64,000 bases of DNA from Nilaparvata lugens. Its lineage: Eukaryota; Arthropoda; Insecta; Hemiptera; Delphacidae. Within the stretch, counting starts at the first letter, position 1, and the number at the start of each line of letters is the position of its first letter. Below, piece by piece: positions 54,964 through 64,000 of the stretch. The position numbers were made by a program, and so were the translations under genes. The notes beneath the pieces are model-generated. The model was not told the DNA's origin. It ran no database searches and saw only the letters and a list, made by a program, of their open reading frames with translations. The stretch lies in assembly GCF_014356525.2 (NCBI RefSeq), contig NC_052505.1:15309635-15373634 (forward strand), given 5' to 3'.

Positions 54964-55015
54964 TAATGAGAGTCCGAAATATTTGTGACTGTAATCGAAA
55001 GTTGAAATAATATTA
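54964..55015 (-). repeat. inverted copy of the 56.1-56.5 kb repeat
   Basis: 'gactgtaatcgaaagttgaa' is the complement of the word at ~56414-56433, with matching flanks on both sides. Confidence 0.6.
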
Positions 55016-55666
55016 GGTAAGAAGACATTACCTTTATTCTCAATTCTTCTATCTCCCTGCTGTATTATTATCATATATCAATAAAACATGTATAATAAAT
55101 TGGTCTATTTATTTTGAACTTTCAAAGTGATGAAAGATTTATCTCTAATAAGGTTCTGATAAACTCACCTACCCTTCTCTTATCCCGAATAAATTTATGT
55201 TCGTATCGACTGGACACTTCATATATATATTCAACTTCGATCTTTTTCATCGAGCACTGATGAGATGTTGAGCACTATCAATATAGAAACCATAATGAAC
55301 TGTAGTCCTTTAATTAGTGGGAACCATGAGGAATTGATACAATAGGCAGCTGATGAATGCGCTACAGTCAGCAAGCAAAGCGCTCGGTTTCACGGTCGGC
55401 AAGTATTTATCAGTTCCGCTTTTTCCCTCTGCAAATTAAATGAAAAACAAACACTTCTCGATTTATTTGGCGCGCTCTGTGTTTCTTTTTCCTTCCGCCA
55501 AGTCAGTCTCACAGACCACAAAGTAGGAGGAATCCTCTTCTCTGTGCACAGACCGCGCTATTTAGTGGACCAATAATAGGCAGGCTCCCAAATCGAAATT
55601 AATGCTTGCTTCTCTCAATCTTCAACTGAAGAATACCACTGAGGAAAGAACAAATTATTCTTTTTT

Positions 55667-56052
55667 TCTGTTATAATACCTAAGACCTCCGTTTACCAAT
55701 GAGTACTAAGCTGTAATTTGATTGTGGAATAACACAATTTATTATTCAGTCAAGTATTTCAACGCGTCAAATTATTGTTAAATCCATTTCATTCCAATTG
55801 TTGACTTTTTATAGGAATGTATGATTAAAATTAGTACAAATAACTTAATAATCCAGTTTTCTGTGATAATACCCAAGAGCTCCGTTTACCAATTAGTACT
55901 ACGCTGTAATTTGATTGTGGAATACCACAATTTATTATTCAATTTGGTATTTCAACGCGTCAAATTATTGTTGAATCTATTTCATCCCGATTTTTGACTT
56001 TTTATAGAAATTTATGATGAAAATTAATTAAAGTAACTTGATTATCCATTTT
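55667..56052 (+). repeat. 193-bp tandem duplication
   Basis: 'tctgt.ataatacc.aaga', 'ctgtaatttgattgtggaat', 'caacgcgtcaaattattgtt' and 'gactttttata' occur from 55667 and again from 55860. Non-coding. Confidence 0.85.
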
Positions 56053-56139
56053 TATCTTGTAGTATACAATCACTCTTTGGAGTGATCACTGGAGATTAAA
56101 TTTTATTCAGATGACAGTTAACATTGATGCAAAAAAGAT

Positions 56140-56490
56140 GAAAATAAGTACTAAAAATATACTGAAAAAATAGAAACAATTATTTTATTACTCCTATAAA
56201 GGAATGTCTTTTTACTCAATATCAATTTCAACTTTCGATTAGTCACAAATAGTTCGGACTGTTATTAAATAATATTTTCGTGTAGAGTAATTTGTTTTTT
56301 TTTTTGAAAATAAGTACTAAAAAAATATAAAAATATACTGAAAAAAGAGAAACAATTATTCTTATTCTTATTACTCCTATAAAGGAATGTCTTTTTACTC
56401 AATATTAATTTCAACTTTCGATTACAGTCACAAATAGTTCAGACTGTTATTAAATGATATTTTCGTGTAGAGTAATTTGTTTTTGATCGG
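56140..56490 (+). repeat. 166-bp tandem duplication
   Basis: 'gaaaataagtactaaaa', 'cctataaaggaatgtctttt' and 'attttcgtgtagagtaattt' occur from 56140 and again from 56306. A partial third copy is at 57297-57380 ('tagtctctatccataa'). Confidence 0.85.
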
Positions 56491-56959
56491 AGTGTCTCTT
56501 CCCTAAATAGTCTCTATCCATAATAAAAATCGAGCCTCAAATTTTGACATTCAATATCTTTTTTATGTGTGCACCAAATTTGATGTTTTTTTAGTTGTGT
56601 TCGTTATGTTCAGGACAAGGTTTATGGCCTATCAAATTCATAATCCGACTTCAGGACTTTTTCCTACGGTCCTTCAAAGTTTACATGCAATCCTTATAGG
56701 AGAAAATTTGTGAGCTGGCCACATACAGAAATAAAAATCAGCTGTTGTGTGTGCTGCTCCATAACCGCCCATGTATTTTATTCTAAACACCCCGACTAAA
56801 AACAAAATGACTGTTCTGTGTAACCATCCAACAGTGCGGCCTCAGGTTAAAGACTTACGTGCTCTAAAAAAATTGCTTTGTTTCGGATAATTGTGCTGTC
56901 TTCGGTGTTCAGAATTAATTAGTTTTTAGTAGATTATTTATTTTGCAGTTGGAAAATTA

Positions 56960-57069
56960 TCTATATAAATAAAATGCCGAATTGCACCTCCTCAGGTGTG
57001 CATCCAGCTAAAGTTTGTCATGAGATGCATTAAACTATTTGGCGGTACGAAGTTCGCCGGGCCAGCTAG
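56960..57069 (+). mobile_element. 110-bp miniature Helitron
   Basis: TC at 56960 after A ('tctatataaataaaatgccg'). The 3' part has hairpin GGCGGTACGAAGTTCGCC, then GGGCCAG-CTAG (57066-57069) followed by T. All end rules are met in 110 bp; no coding sequence. Confidence 0.8.
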
Positions 57070-57084
57070 TCTATAATATAATAG

Positions 57085-57297
57085 AAGAAAGAATCGGCTA
57101 ATACAATATGTATGGGATAGGAGATACACGAATGACGCATCATCACTTATGAACTAATTAACTTGCCATTTTACATGAAGATTCTTAATTTACCGAGAAT
57201 TGTTATAGGCCTATTTTAAATCCTTCAACATTTCAGTTGGTCAAGTTTTCAGTTTGTCAAGTTCTTACTTAGACCCTCGCGGAGCACGGGTTACCTG
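57085..57297 (+). mobile_element. Helitron-like 3' portion, degraded
   Basis: 'atgacgcatcatcacttatg', 'ggcctattttaaatccttca' and 'cagtttgtcaagttctta' run into 'gaccctcgcggagcacgggt' and 'tacctgctg'. This is a hairpin-plus-CTRR-like end with substitutions. The interior matches 43233-43400. Confidence 0.5.
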
Positions 57298-57384
57298 CTG
57301 TTACATAATATTTTTGTATAGCATAATTTGCTCTTGATCAGGTAGTCCCTTTCCTATTTAGTCTCTATCCATAACGGCTTATTG

Positions 57385-58005
57385 CATTTAAAAATATAAT
57401 TATAATAAATGGAAACTGATAACTTTGCAATGTATTGATTTAGTTAATTACGGTAAATTGTCACAAGATTCTTTTCTATCAGAAAATTTCCAATATCAGA
57501 ATTTCCAATATAAAATTTCTAATAATTATTAGAATTAGAATTGAACCAATAGGCATAGACTAATTTATAACATTAATCTGTTTATCCTATGACAAAGTCA
57601 GTAGTGATTTGCTTTCTGTATGATTAACTGTGGTTTAACCCAGAGTACAATGAATATCGCATCACCTGATTACATGCTGGCATAAACCACTGCAGTGGAT
57701 TGTCAGGAGACTTCATTTATATGCAGGCTTTCCCAGTAACGAGACTATTCAATTCTGCAATGGATTCTGTAAGCTTCGCATTGACAGGGAAATTCAATCC
57801 ATTAGGGCAAGCCAGGCCATGCTTTAGTCTCTCTTCGTTACTTCAATGTTCTTTATTCATGCAAGCTCCCTTCTTATCCTCTACTGGATGGAGAGATGAT
57901 TTGCAGTTCTCTGCTCCCCTCTATCATATAAATTTTCTGTGACAACTTGAATAACGCATATCAAGCATTGTGTCGAAATTTTATCCTTGATAGAATGTGC
58001 AACGA
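57385..58005. other. no supportable gene
   Basis: AT-rich, then a more balanced patch with an 80-codon ORF (57700-57942) lacking any known motif. Confidence 0.35.
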
Positions 58006-58009
58006 AAAT

Positions 58010-58349
58010 TATAGTGGGGTTCACGTTAATAGTGGCAGTGGAGAAAGATAGCAGATCAACATTGCTGAACCTCTCTGTCTTGTCAATGCCTTCTATAGAA
58101 GGTAGCTGAAACAGGTTTATTGATGTAATATAAACTGTTCATTCTCGTTCAAAATAATTGATTATATTTTGTTGAACAAGAAATTATATTTTCCAATAAT
58201 TTAATAATGAATTTTCATTGTTAAAAGACGATATGGCAACAGAGCAAAGCGAGAAAGAGATAGCGCTATCCGCTTTGTTGAATGATAGACAAGGATAGCA
58301 ATACCATTGTAAATTAAACACTGCCATCATAATGTGGACCTTACTATAG
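58010..58349 (-). mobile_element. AGGTCCACG MITE, copy 5
   Basis: A 340-bp long-form copy in reverse orientation to 12729-13070. Ends are 'tatagtggggttcacg' and 'ataatgtggaccttactata'. The core includes 'ctttgttgaatgatagacaa' and 'gcaacagagcaaagcgagaa'. Confidence 0.85.
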
Positions 58350-58562
58350 ATGCAGCTTGATTGTTTCTGATTTAACATGCTTGGACCCCAAATTTTGTAA
58401 ATCGAAATAATTTTAATACGAGTAATCGCAAACATGGGTTCACTTAGCAGAGATCATATCCACGTTCCATGCTGTAGAATTTTTTTTTCAAATTTACTTA
58501 ACCGTAATCTAGTTTACTAGATACGTTTCTTTACTCTCATCTGTTTTGCTAGAGTTTTTATA

Positions 58563-58680
58563 CAGTAGAACTCCAATAATTATCGAATTAATTGGGACCG
58601 GACCTCACTAAATAAAATATTCGGGTGATCGAAGTTTTAACAAAGAACGGAAAATTTCTAGAAAACTCCAATTCAGTATA
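58563..58680 (+). mobile_element. pogo/Tigger-like terminus
   Basis: TA then CAGTAGAACTCCAATAATTA, 'tcgaattaattgggacc' and 'attcgggtgatcga'. CAGTAGAAC(C/T)...(T/A)ATCCGAA-type starts are typical of pogo-group mariner elements. I cannot find the matching inverted end to the right, so it may be truncated. Confidence 0.45.
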
Positions 58681-59089
58681 TATAATGGTATTATCTACGT
58701 TAATTATAACAGTTTCAAATACTTTACTGTAGACATCAAACTTCGCTTACAGAGAGTGTTAATGCTTTTTGAACTAATCAGAAATTCGCGGAAATTTCAC
58801 GTTTGTGGAGTTTGTAAAAATGTTGTCCCATAGACTACTGCATTCTATTGAACGAATACGGTACTATGCAAAACAAATCCCTCCTCTAACTCTTCGACCA
58901 ATCACAAGCGACTAACACCTCCGTAGTAAACACTCTTCACTCTCATTGGTCTTTTACAAATAAGGAGTTAGACAGACGCCATTATGTATGGCAACCGATG
59001 ATAGTCGTCATAATGGTCATGTTACAGCAGTCTATGAACAATATTTTTGTTTGGTCTAATAAAATTGAAGGAATATTGAGTTATTTTCG

Positions 59090-59640
59090 GTCATTTCTTG
59101 TAAATGGAATAACTTTCTCAAAAATCGATATCCTGAGATTTTTTTGTTTTCAATCAAAAAATACATGAAGAATTTATCCTCAAAATTTCATGAATTATCT
59201 CTTACTTAAGCCATTCTTGGACATTTCTTGAGAATGGAATAACTTTCTAAAAAAATTTTTTTCTGAGGAACTTTTTTCATTCAATCAAAAATACCAAGTC
59301 AAATGTATCCTCAACATTTCATGAATATATCCTCTTACTTGAGTCATTCTAGGTAATTTCCTGAAAATGGAATAACTTTCTCGAAAATTGATATTCTGAG
59401 GATTTTTTTTATTCAATCAACAATACCATGACAAATTCATCCTCGCAATTTCATGAATTTATCTTTTGCCAAATTTGAAATGATCTGTCCCAAAAAGTTT
59501 AACTTCAGACTCTCATATTACAAAAAGTCATCGAGAAAAAACATTTCTTGAGAAAACTTGTTATTTTGATAACTTGATACTACAGTATACAAATCGGAAA
59601 ACGTTGAAAATATCGCAGGTGAAAAGTTTTTTTTTTAGCC
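59090..59640. mobile_element. degenerate half of the GGCTGTGCAAAGG foldback
   Basis: 'ggaataactttctc' starts units at 59106, 59236 and 59369, period ~130 bp. Each contains 'aatttcatgaa.ttatc' and 'tcattct.gg'. It ends with 'tgatctgtcccaaaaagttt', 'caaatcggaaaacg' and 'tttttagccgattgcaca', the right arm of 19201-19729. The left arm is missing. Confidence 0.65.
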
Positions 59641-60183
59641 GATTGCACACATTGGAGACATTTGCTTAATAAAATTGCCAGATACTATTGAATGTTGTAT
59701 AGGGTATAAAGTACAGGTTCTATACGAATAAATAAATAAATAAAGAAGGTTCTATACTCTCTGATAATCAAATCATGATATCAACTCTCTGATAATTGCA
59801 TGATTATAACTGGCAGGCTGCTGACGTAGTGTGCCGTTGAGCGAATAAAGGTATGCCTTCTTCCGAGAACCTATAACAATAGCCAGCATTACAAGGCAGA
59901 CTTAAATTACCATTAGACAGACATCAGCGTTACATGTAGACTAAAATCATAGACGTAACGTTTGGGTTTGAATCTGTGCTGTGAGTACAGCAAGAACGTT
60001 GATCGTAAGTGACGTCAATCAAGTGCCTGACGCGTTGTATTTTGTAGCCAAGTGAAAGTGACATCTTTATACGAAACTTGCATTCGTAATGATATGCCAA
60101 ATTTGAATCTGCCAATTCGATTGTATGTGCCACACGATTTTTCTTAGATCTTTGTATTCAGTATGCAGTAGCGTTTTCAACGC

Positions 60184-60779
60184 TATTGTGAGGTCCACGT
60201 TATAATGGCAGTGGAGAAAGATAGGAGAAAAACGTTGCCGATCCTCTGTCTTGTCAATGCCTTCTATAGACGGTAGACGTTACAGGTTTATTGATGTAAT
60301 AAATAAAAAATAATAATTTAAAATAATATGAAAAAAATGATAATAAATAAAAACGGTTCATTCTCGTTTAAAATAATAAATTATTTTTTAAAAGCAAGAA
60401 ATTATATTTTTCAATAATTTCATAATGAATTTTCATAATTAAGATGACATATTTTGTTGATTAATTATTAATTCTACATTGTTAAAAGACGATCTGGCAA
60501 CAGAGCACAGCGAGAAAGAGAGCGCTATCCTCTTTGTTGAATGATATCAATATGTTGAATGAATGATGACAAGGATAGCAATACCATTGCTAAACAAACA
60601 CTGCAATATTATAAAGGTGCGTACATGAGCAATTCACTTTTAATCAGCTGACTATATCTGTATTTTTACAGAAACGGTAAGATACAGTTATAAAAAGCTT
60701 GGCATCAGCTGATTTAAAGTGAATTGCTCATGTTCGCGGCGTATATATCTGTACGGACCTTAACGTGGACCTCACTATA
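60184..60779 (-). mobile_element. AGGTCCACG MITE, copy 6, with nested MITE
   Basis: Long form interrupted at its end by the GTGCGTACA MITE (60615-60760). Host words 'attata' and 'taacgtggacctcactatag' flank the insert, so the break point is known to the base. Confidence 0.9.
60615..60760. mobile_element. GTGCGTACA MITE, copy 5, TAA target duplication
   Basis: Starts AGGTGCGTACATGAGC and ends GTACGGACCT. TAA occurs on both sides (60612-60614, 60761-60763). The uninterrupted host reads ATTATAACGTGG in other copies, which confirms a 3-bp duplication. Such a size and sequence fit PIF/Harbinger-type insertion. Confidence 0.9.
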
Positions 60780-61037
60780 GAACGTAAGTTGAATTTTGTT
60801 TTGTTAAACACATGATTGAATTATTCTGAATCTAAATCCGAACCAACGCACTAGTTATTTTCGTTTATAAAAATATACATTTTGATACTCCACCCCCTTT
60901 ACTCAGCCAATCTACCATTATTTACTTCAATCTGGGGCCTACTTTGTGGCTATGAAATAAGTTTATAATTTATTATAAAACGTTCCTCACACTATTCAAG
61001 CAATTGGTGCAAAGTAATTAATATCTTGATTAATAAA

Positions 61038-61437
61038 TTACTGCCCGTTACAATGGTAGAGGAGCAAGATCGAGGAGAACAGCCAACATCGTTGCCTACC
61101 GATTCTCTGCCTTGTCACTGCCTTCTATAGAGGATATAGAAGCTGATACTGGTATATCTTATGTTATATTGACAATTAATTCTTGTCTAAAATAATCAAT
61201 TTATATTTTGTGCGACAAGAAGATATATTTTTAATGATTATATTATAATAAATGTTCATAATTGAGATAAAATATATTGTCAATTAATTATATTTCTTGA
61301 TTGTTTAATCACGATCTGGCAACGTCGCTGAGCTAGAAAAAGATGCTATCTGATATGTCGAATGATAGACAAGGAAAGCAACACCAAGGTTAATCAAATA
61401 CTGCCATTATAACGTGGACCTTACTGTTGGAGATGTT
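61038..61437 (-). mobile_element. AGGTCCACG MITE, copy 7
   Basis: The left end is eroded ('ctgcccgttacaatggtaga'). The interior ('ttgcctaccgattctctgcc', 'tcgaatgatagacaagga') and right end ('ataacgtggaccttactg') are clear. Confidence 0.75.
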
Positions 61438-61478
61438 ATAAATATTATACGAAGATGATACATAGATATACAAAGATG

Positions 61479-61697
61479 CTATAGTGAGATCCACGTTATA
61501 ATGACAGTGGATTAAGATGGGAGAACAGCGTTGCCGATTATCTGCCTTGATTAATTATCTTTCTACATTGTCAAAAACAGATTTGGCATAGTTGCGGAGC
61601 AAGAAAAGGATAGTACTACCTGCTTTGTCGAATGATAGACAAGGATAGCAACACCAAAGTTGATCAAATACTGTCATTATAACGTGGACCTCACTAT
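61479..61697 (-). mobile_element. AGGTCCACG MITE, copy 8, short form
   Basis: A 219-bp element with ends 'ctatagtgagatccacg' and 'cgtggacctcactata'. It has the same size and layout as 38197-38416, in the opposite orientation. Confidence 0.85.
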
Positions 61698-62216
61698 ACA
61701 ATGATGATAGACAAGGATAGTAACACCAATGTTTATTTATTTATTTATTTATTCGTGGAAACAATAACAAATCATATAAATATGATTGGGGAAGAAACAA
61801 CAGGCTTGGCCCAAAACTATTACATTCCCAAAATTTTGATACATGTCCAAAAAATAGGTTATGTTCCTTCTGTAAAAAGTTCAAGCTCAACTTTCGTCCA
61901 AAAATAAATATGGGATGCAAATTTTAAATTTAGAAAAATTAAAACACCAAATCATAGTTAAATATTACACTCAATTATCACTGCACATTGAATTAATTAA
62001 GTTATTTTATGAATTTTGAAGCCAAAAATACACACAAATTCTCACTAAGAACAGCTGATGATGTTAAACAAATACTGCCATTATAACGTGGACCTCACCA
62101 TTGGAAAATGATACAAAGATGATACGTCAACGATACAAGGATGATAGACAAAGATAGCAATACCAATGTTAATCAAATACTGTCATTATAACGTGGATCA
62201 CCATATCACTTATTCC
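61698..62216 (-). mobile_element. AGGTCCACG MITE fragments around a retroelement insertion
   Basis: The terminal segment 'gatgatagacaaggatag' to 'cgtggacctcacca' (61698-62098) is interrupted by 61734-62062. A further terminal segment follows at 62130-62216. Only right-hand ends are present, so these are partial duplications of one MITE arm. Confidence 0.7.
61734..62062 (-). mobile_element. A-tailed retroelement end inserted in a MITE
   Basis: (ATTT)n at the left is the 3' tail of a minus-strand copy. The body is colinear with 11940-12275. Host words flank it: 'caccaatgtt' before and 'gatgttaaacaaatactgcc' after, where intact copies read 'caatgttaatcaaatactgc'. The repeated ATGTT is a likely target duplication. 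The ORF 61701-61907 is a shadow. Confidence 0.75.
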
Positions 62217-62655
62217 GTGATCTTTATGATTAATGCTGATAGAGGAGAGTTCTACTTTTTGAAAGCAAAAAGGTTGTGGAGCATTTCGAACACATAGGGA
62301 GTGCATGAGTTGAGACGTTATTTTGAATTGCTAATAAGGTGGAGCGCTAAGTGCTTAATGTAATACTCAAGGGCACAAAGGCCAGGCTGATAGCTATTTC
62401 CGCAAGTCAAGTCTACTTTTCATATGTTACACTCAACGAAAACTGTCTAGATTATACTATCTGAAGTCATGAAACATTTGTGTGGTGGAAATCCATCTTA
62501 TGTAATAATTCGATATGGAAAATACATGAAGTCACTCAGAATCGGAAATTCGTGTGTATTTGGTATGATATAGGTTACTTTCATGTTCCACTCGGTGATA
62601 CCTAGAAGCTCGATTTTATGAATTTTCTTGATGACTTTTCAACTGACAATATAAT
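62217..62655. other. no gene seen
   Basis: Unremarkable AT-rich sequence without recognised repeat ends. Confidence 0.4.
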
Positions 62656-62657
62656 AA

Positions 62658-63294
62658 CTAGTAGTTCTGTGAACAGTAGACCTCGCGCTCAGTAAGTTAC
62701 ATTGACCTGTTGTTATGTTTTCTCAAAAATTAATAAATAATTTATCAATTTAAAATGTCCAGAAAAAATCCTAAATAAATATAGAGCTTTCTGTCCTATC
62801 GTACCGTGACGTGTCGTCCCGGAATGTGAGTGTGAGCGTTGTAATCAGGTCTGGCTGCAACTGTCTACAACGTTGATGGAAAGATACATTTTCAAGATGT
62901 TCGATGTTTTTGAACGGGTAGTATTATAAATAGTCAACTGTCTACTAACGTTGATGGAAAGATACATTTTCAATATGTTCGATGTTTTTGAATGGGTAGT
63001 ATGATAGTCCACTAGACAGCTGAATTATGATGAATAATTCTATTGTCTTATTTTTACGGTAATATTGGCGTATGAAGGAGGCTCCTTTTTCCTTCTATAT
63101 TTTCCTTGAAATGCAAAATTTCCAAAAACCTTGTATATACGTCGACGCGCAATTTAACAAGGAACATACCTGTCAAATTTCATGAAAATCTATTACCGCG
63201 TTTCGCCGTAAATGCGCAACATAAAAACATTTAAACATTTAGAGGAATGCCAAACCGTCGACTTGAATCTTAGACCTCACTTCGCTCGGTCAAT
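62658..63294 (+). mobile_element. CTAG...GGTCAAT repeat family, copy 4, enlarged
   Basis: The usual ends ('ctagtagttctgtgaacag'; 'cttcgctcggtcaat') but ~220 bp longer than copies 1-2. The extra sequence includes a 77-bp tandem duplication (62858-63010: 'caactgtctac', 'gttgatggaaagatacattt', 'gttcgatgtttttgaa'). Confidence 0.8.
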
Positions 63295-63390
63295 AATTTC
63301 CTTGGTCGAGGATACAACACGATCAGTGGAGTTTATTCAAAATAAATACATTTTGATAAAGCTGCGTTTACTCTAAAGTTATTAACAAAC

Positions 63391-63519
63391 TGTTCATTTT
63401 TATGTCCTTATAGATTCTATTAGATTAAACGGAGCTCGTCAAACACATAATTATGCACATCATGTGTATGATAACTTATGTTCAACCTCATAGAATCTAT
63501 AAGGACAGAAAAATAAACA
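63391..63519. repeat. inverted repeat, ~29-bp arms
   Basis: 'tgttcatttttatgtcctta' + 'tagattcta' is inverted at 63491-63519 ('tagaatctataaggacagaa' + 'aaataaaca') around a ~70-bp loop. Confidence 0.75.
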
Positions 63520-64000
63520 TTATGCATAGAGCATATTATAAGCTACCATTATTTACAAATTAGTGATGCAATAAACTGATTATTTGCTGATTTGAGAAAA
63601 TGTGGCCCGCATTATGTATCAAAGGGATGCCACTATTCTTGCTGTAGTTTAATTTTATATTTAAAGAAAATCAAAGTAAAAAATAATAGTCTTGCTTCAT
63701 CTTGCTAATCACTTCAAGTTGACAAGAAAAAAATATTTTAAAAAATTAATAACCCATGTAGAAATTTTAGTCATTCAATGATAATAATTCTGAAATTAAA
63801 TCAAACAGAAATAAAATTTTCTATCATTGTTCCTCTGATTCTAAAGTCTATGTTAATTCATATTCTGTTATTGTTCAAATCATTTCAATTCTATCTCTAA
63901 TCTAATGAGTTAATTAATTATGAACCTCACACATGATACTTTGGACTGCTCATTCTTAATTAGGGATAGAAAGAGTATTTGTAAAATACCCTCCTATCTC
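63520..64000. other. no gene seen to window end
   Basis: AT-rich sequence with no supportable feature. Confidence 0.4.

Noticed and set aside
58829..59035. TIR element from CATAGACTACTG-like ends
   Set aside because: Only about 12 bp pair and no other copy is seen in the window.

Overview
This window reads as an AT-rich, non-coding stretch of an insect nuclear genome. I infer a hemipteran, most likely a delphacid planthopper such as Nilaparvata; that rests on remembered resemblance of the repeat families, not on a marker gene. I find no confident host protein-coding gene, rRNA, tRNA gene or CRISPR array. Nearly all ORFs of 60-130 codons here are chance, low-complexity or repeat-derived. What the sequence does support is a dense, often nested landscape of transposable elements (TEs).

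Layout. 0.6-1.8 kb: a ~203-bp tandem array split by a Helitron-like element. 3.3 kb: a splice-like AG|GTAAGT site and a LINE coding scrap. 4.8-6.6 kb: a palindromic MITE split by another element, then a ~750-bp repeat. 7.0-7.6 kb: a GC-richer block with a TATA box. 9-14.5 kb: a SINE, a near-perfect 72-bp-arm palindrome and several MITEs. 17.3 kb: a MULE-like MITE with a 10-bp target duplication. 19-22 kb: a TTAA-flanked foldback, a LINE reverse-transcriptase remnant, a Helitron-like element and small MITEs. 25-31.2 kb: a Helitron carrying a ~150-bp tandem array, a triple-nested MITE, a Helentron-like element and a piggyBac-like element with intact ends. 33-44.4 kb: two more Helentron-like copies, GAA and CAT microsatellites, a complex foldback and MITEs. 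45-51.3 kb: inverted retroelement ends, a second splice-like site, a cluster of TATCGATA octamers, a MITE with a matching empty site, a fourth Helentron-like copy, a nested palindrome and a canonical Helitron. 51.6-57.3 kb: GA-rich DNA, an interrupted MITE, tandem duplications and a 110-bp Helitron. 58-63.5 kb: a dense cluster of one MITE family plus further repeats.

Elements of the same family can be compared with each other here, which gives insertion order, target-site duplications and in one case a pre-insertion empty site. The best host-biology lead is the pair of + strand sites near 3.35 and 46.38 kb. Each has a pyrimidine-rich tract, then AG|GTAAGT, then a second donor-like GTAAGT/GTATGT 58-72 bp on. 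That is the layout of a recursive-splicing ratchet point with a cryptic exon, and it would fit the window lying inside one very long + strand intron. This is inference and needs RNA data.
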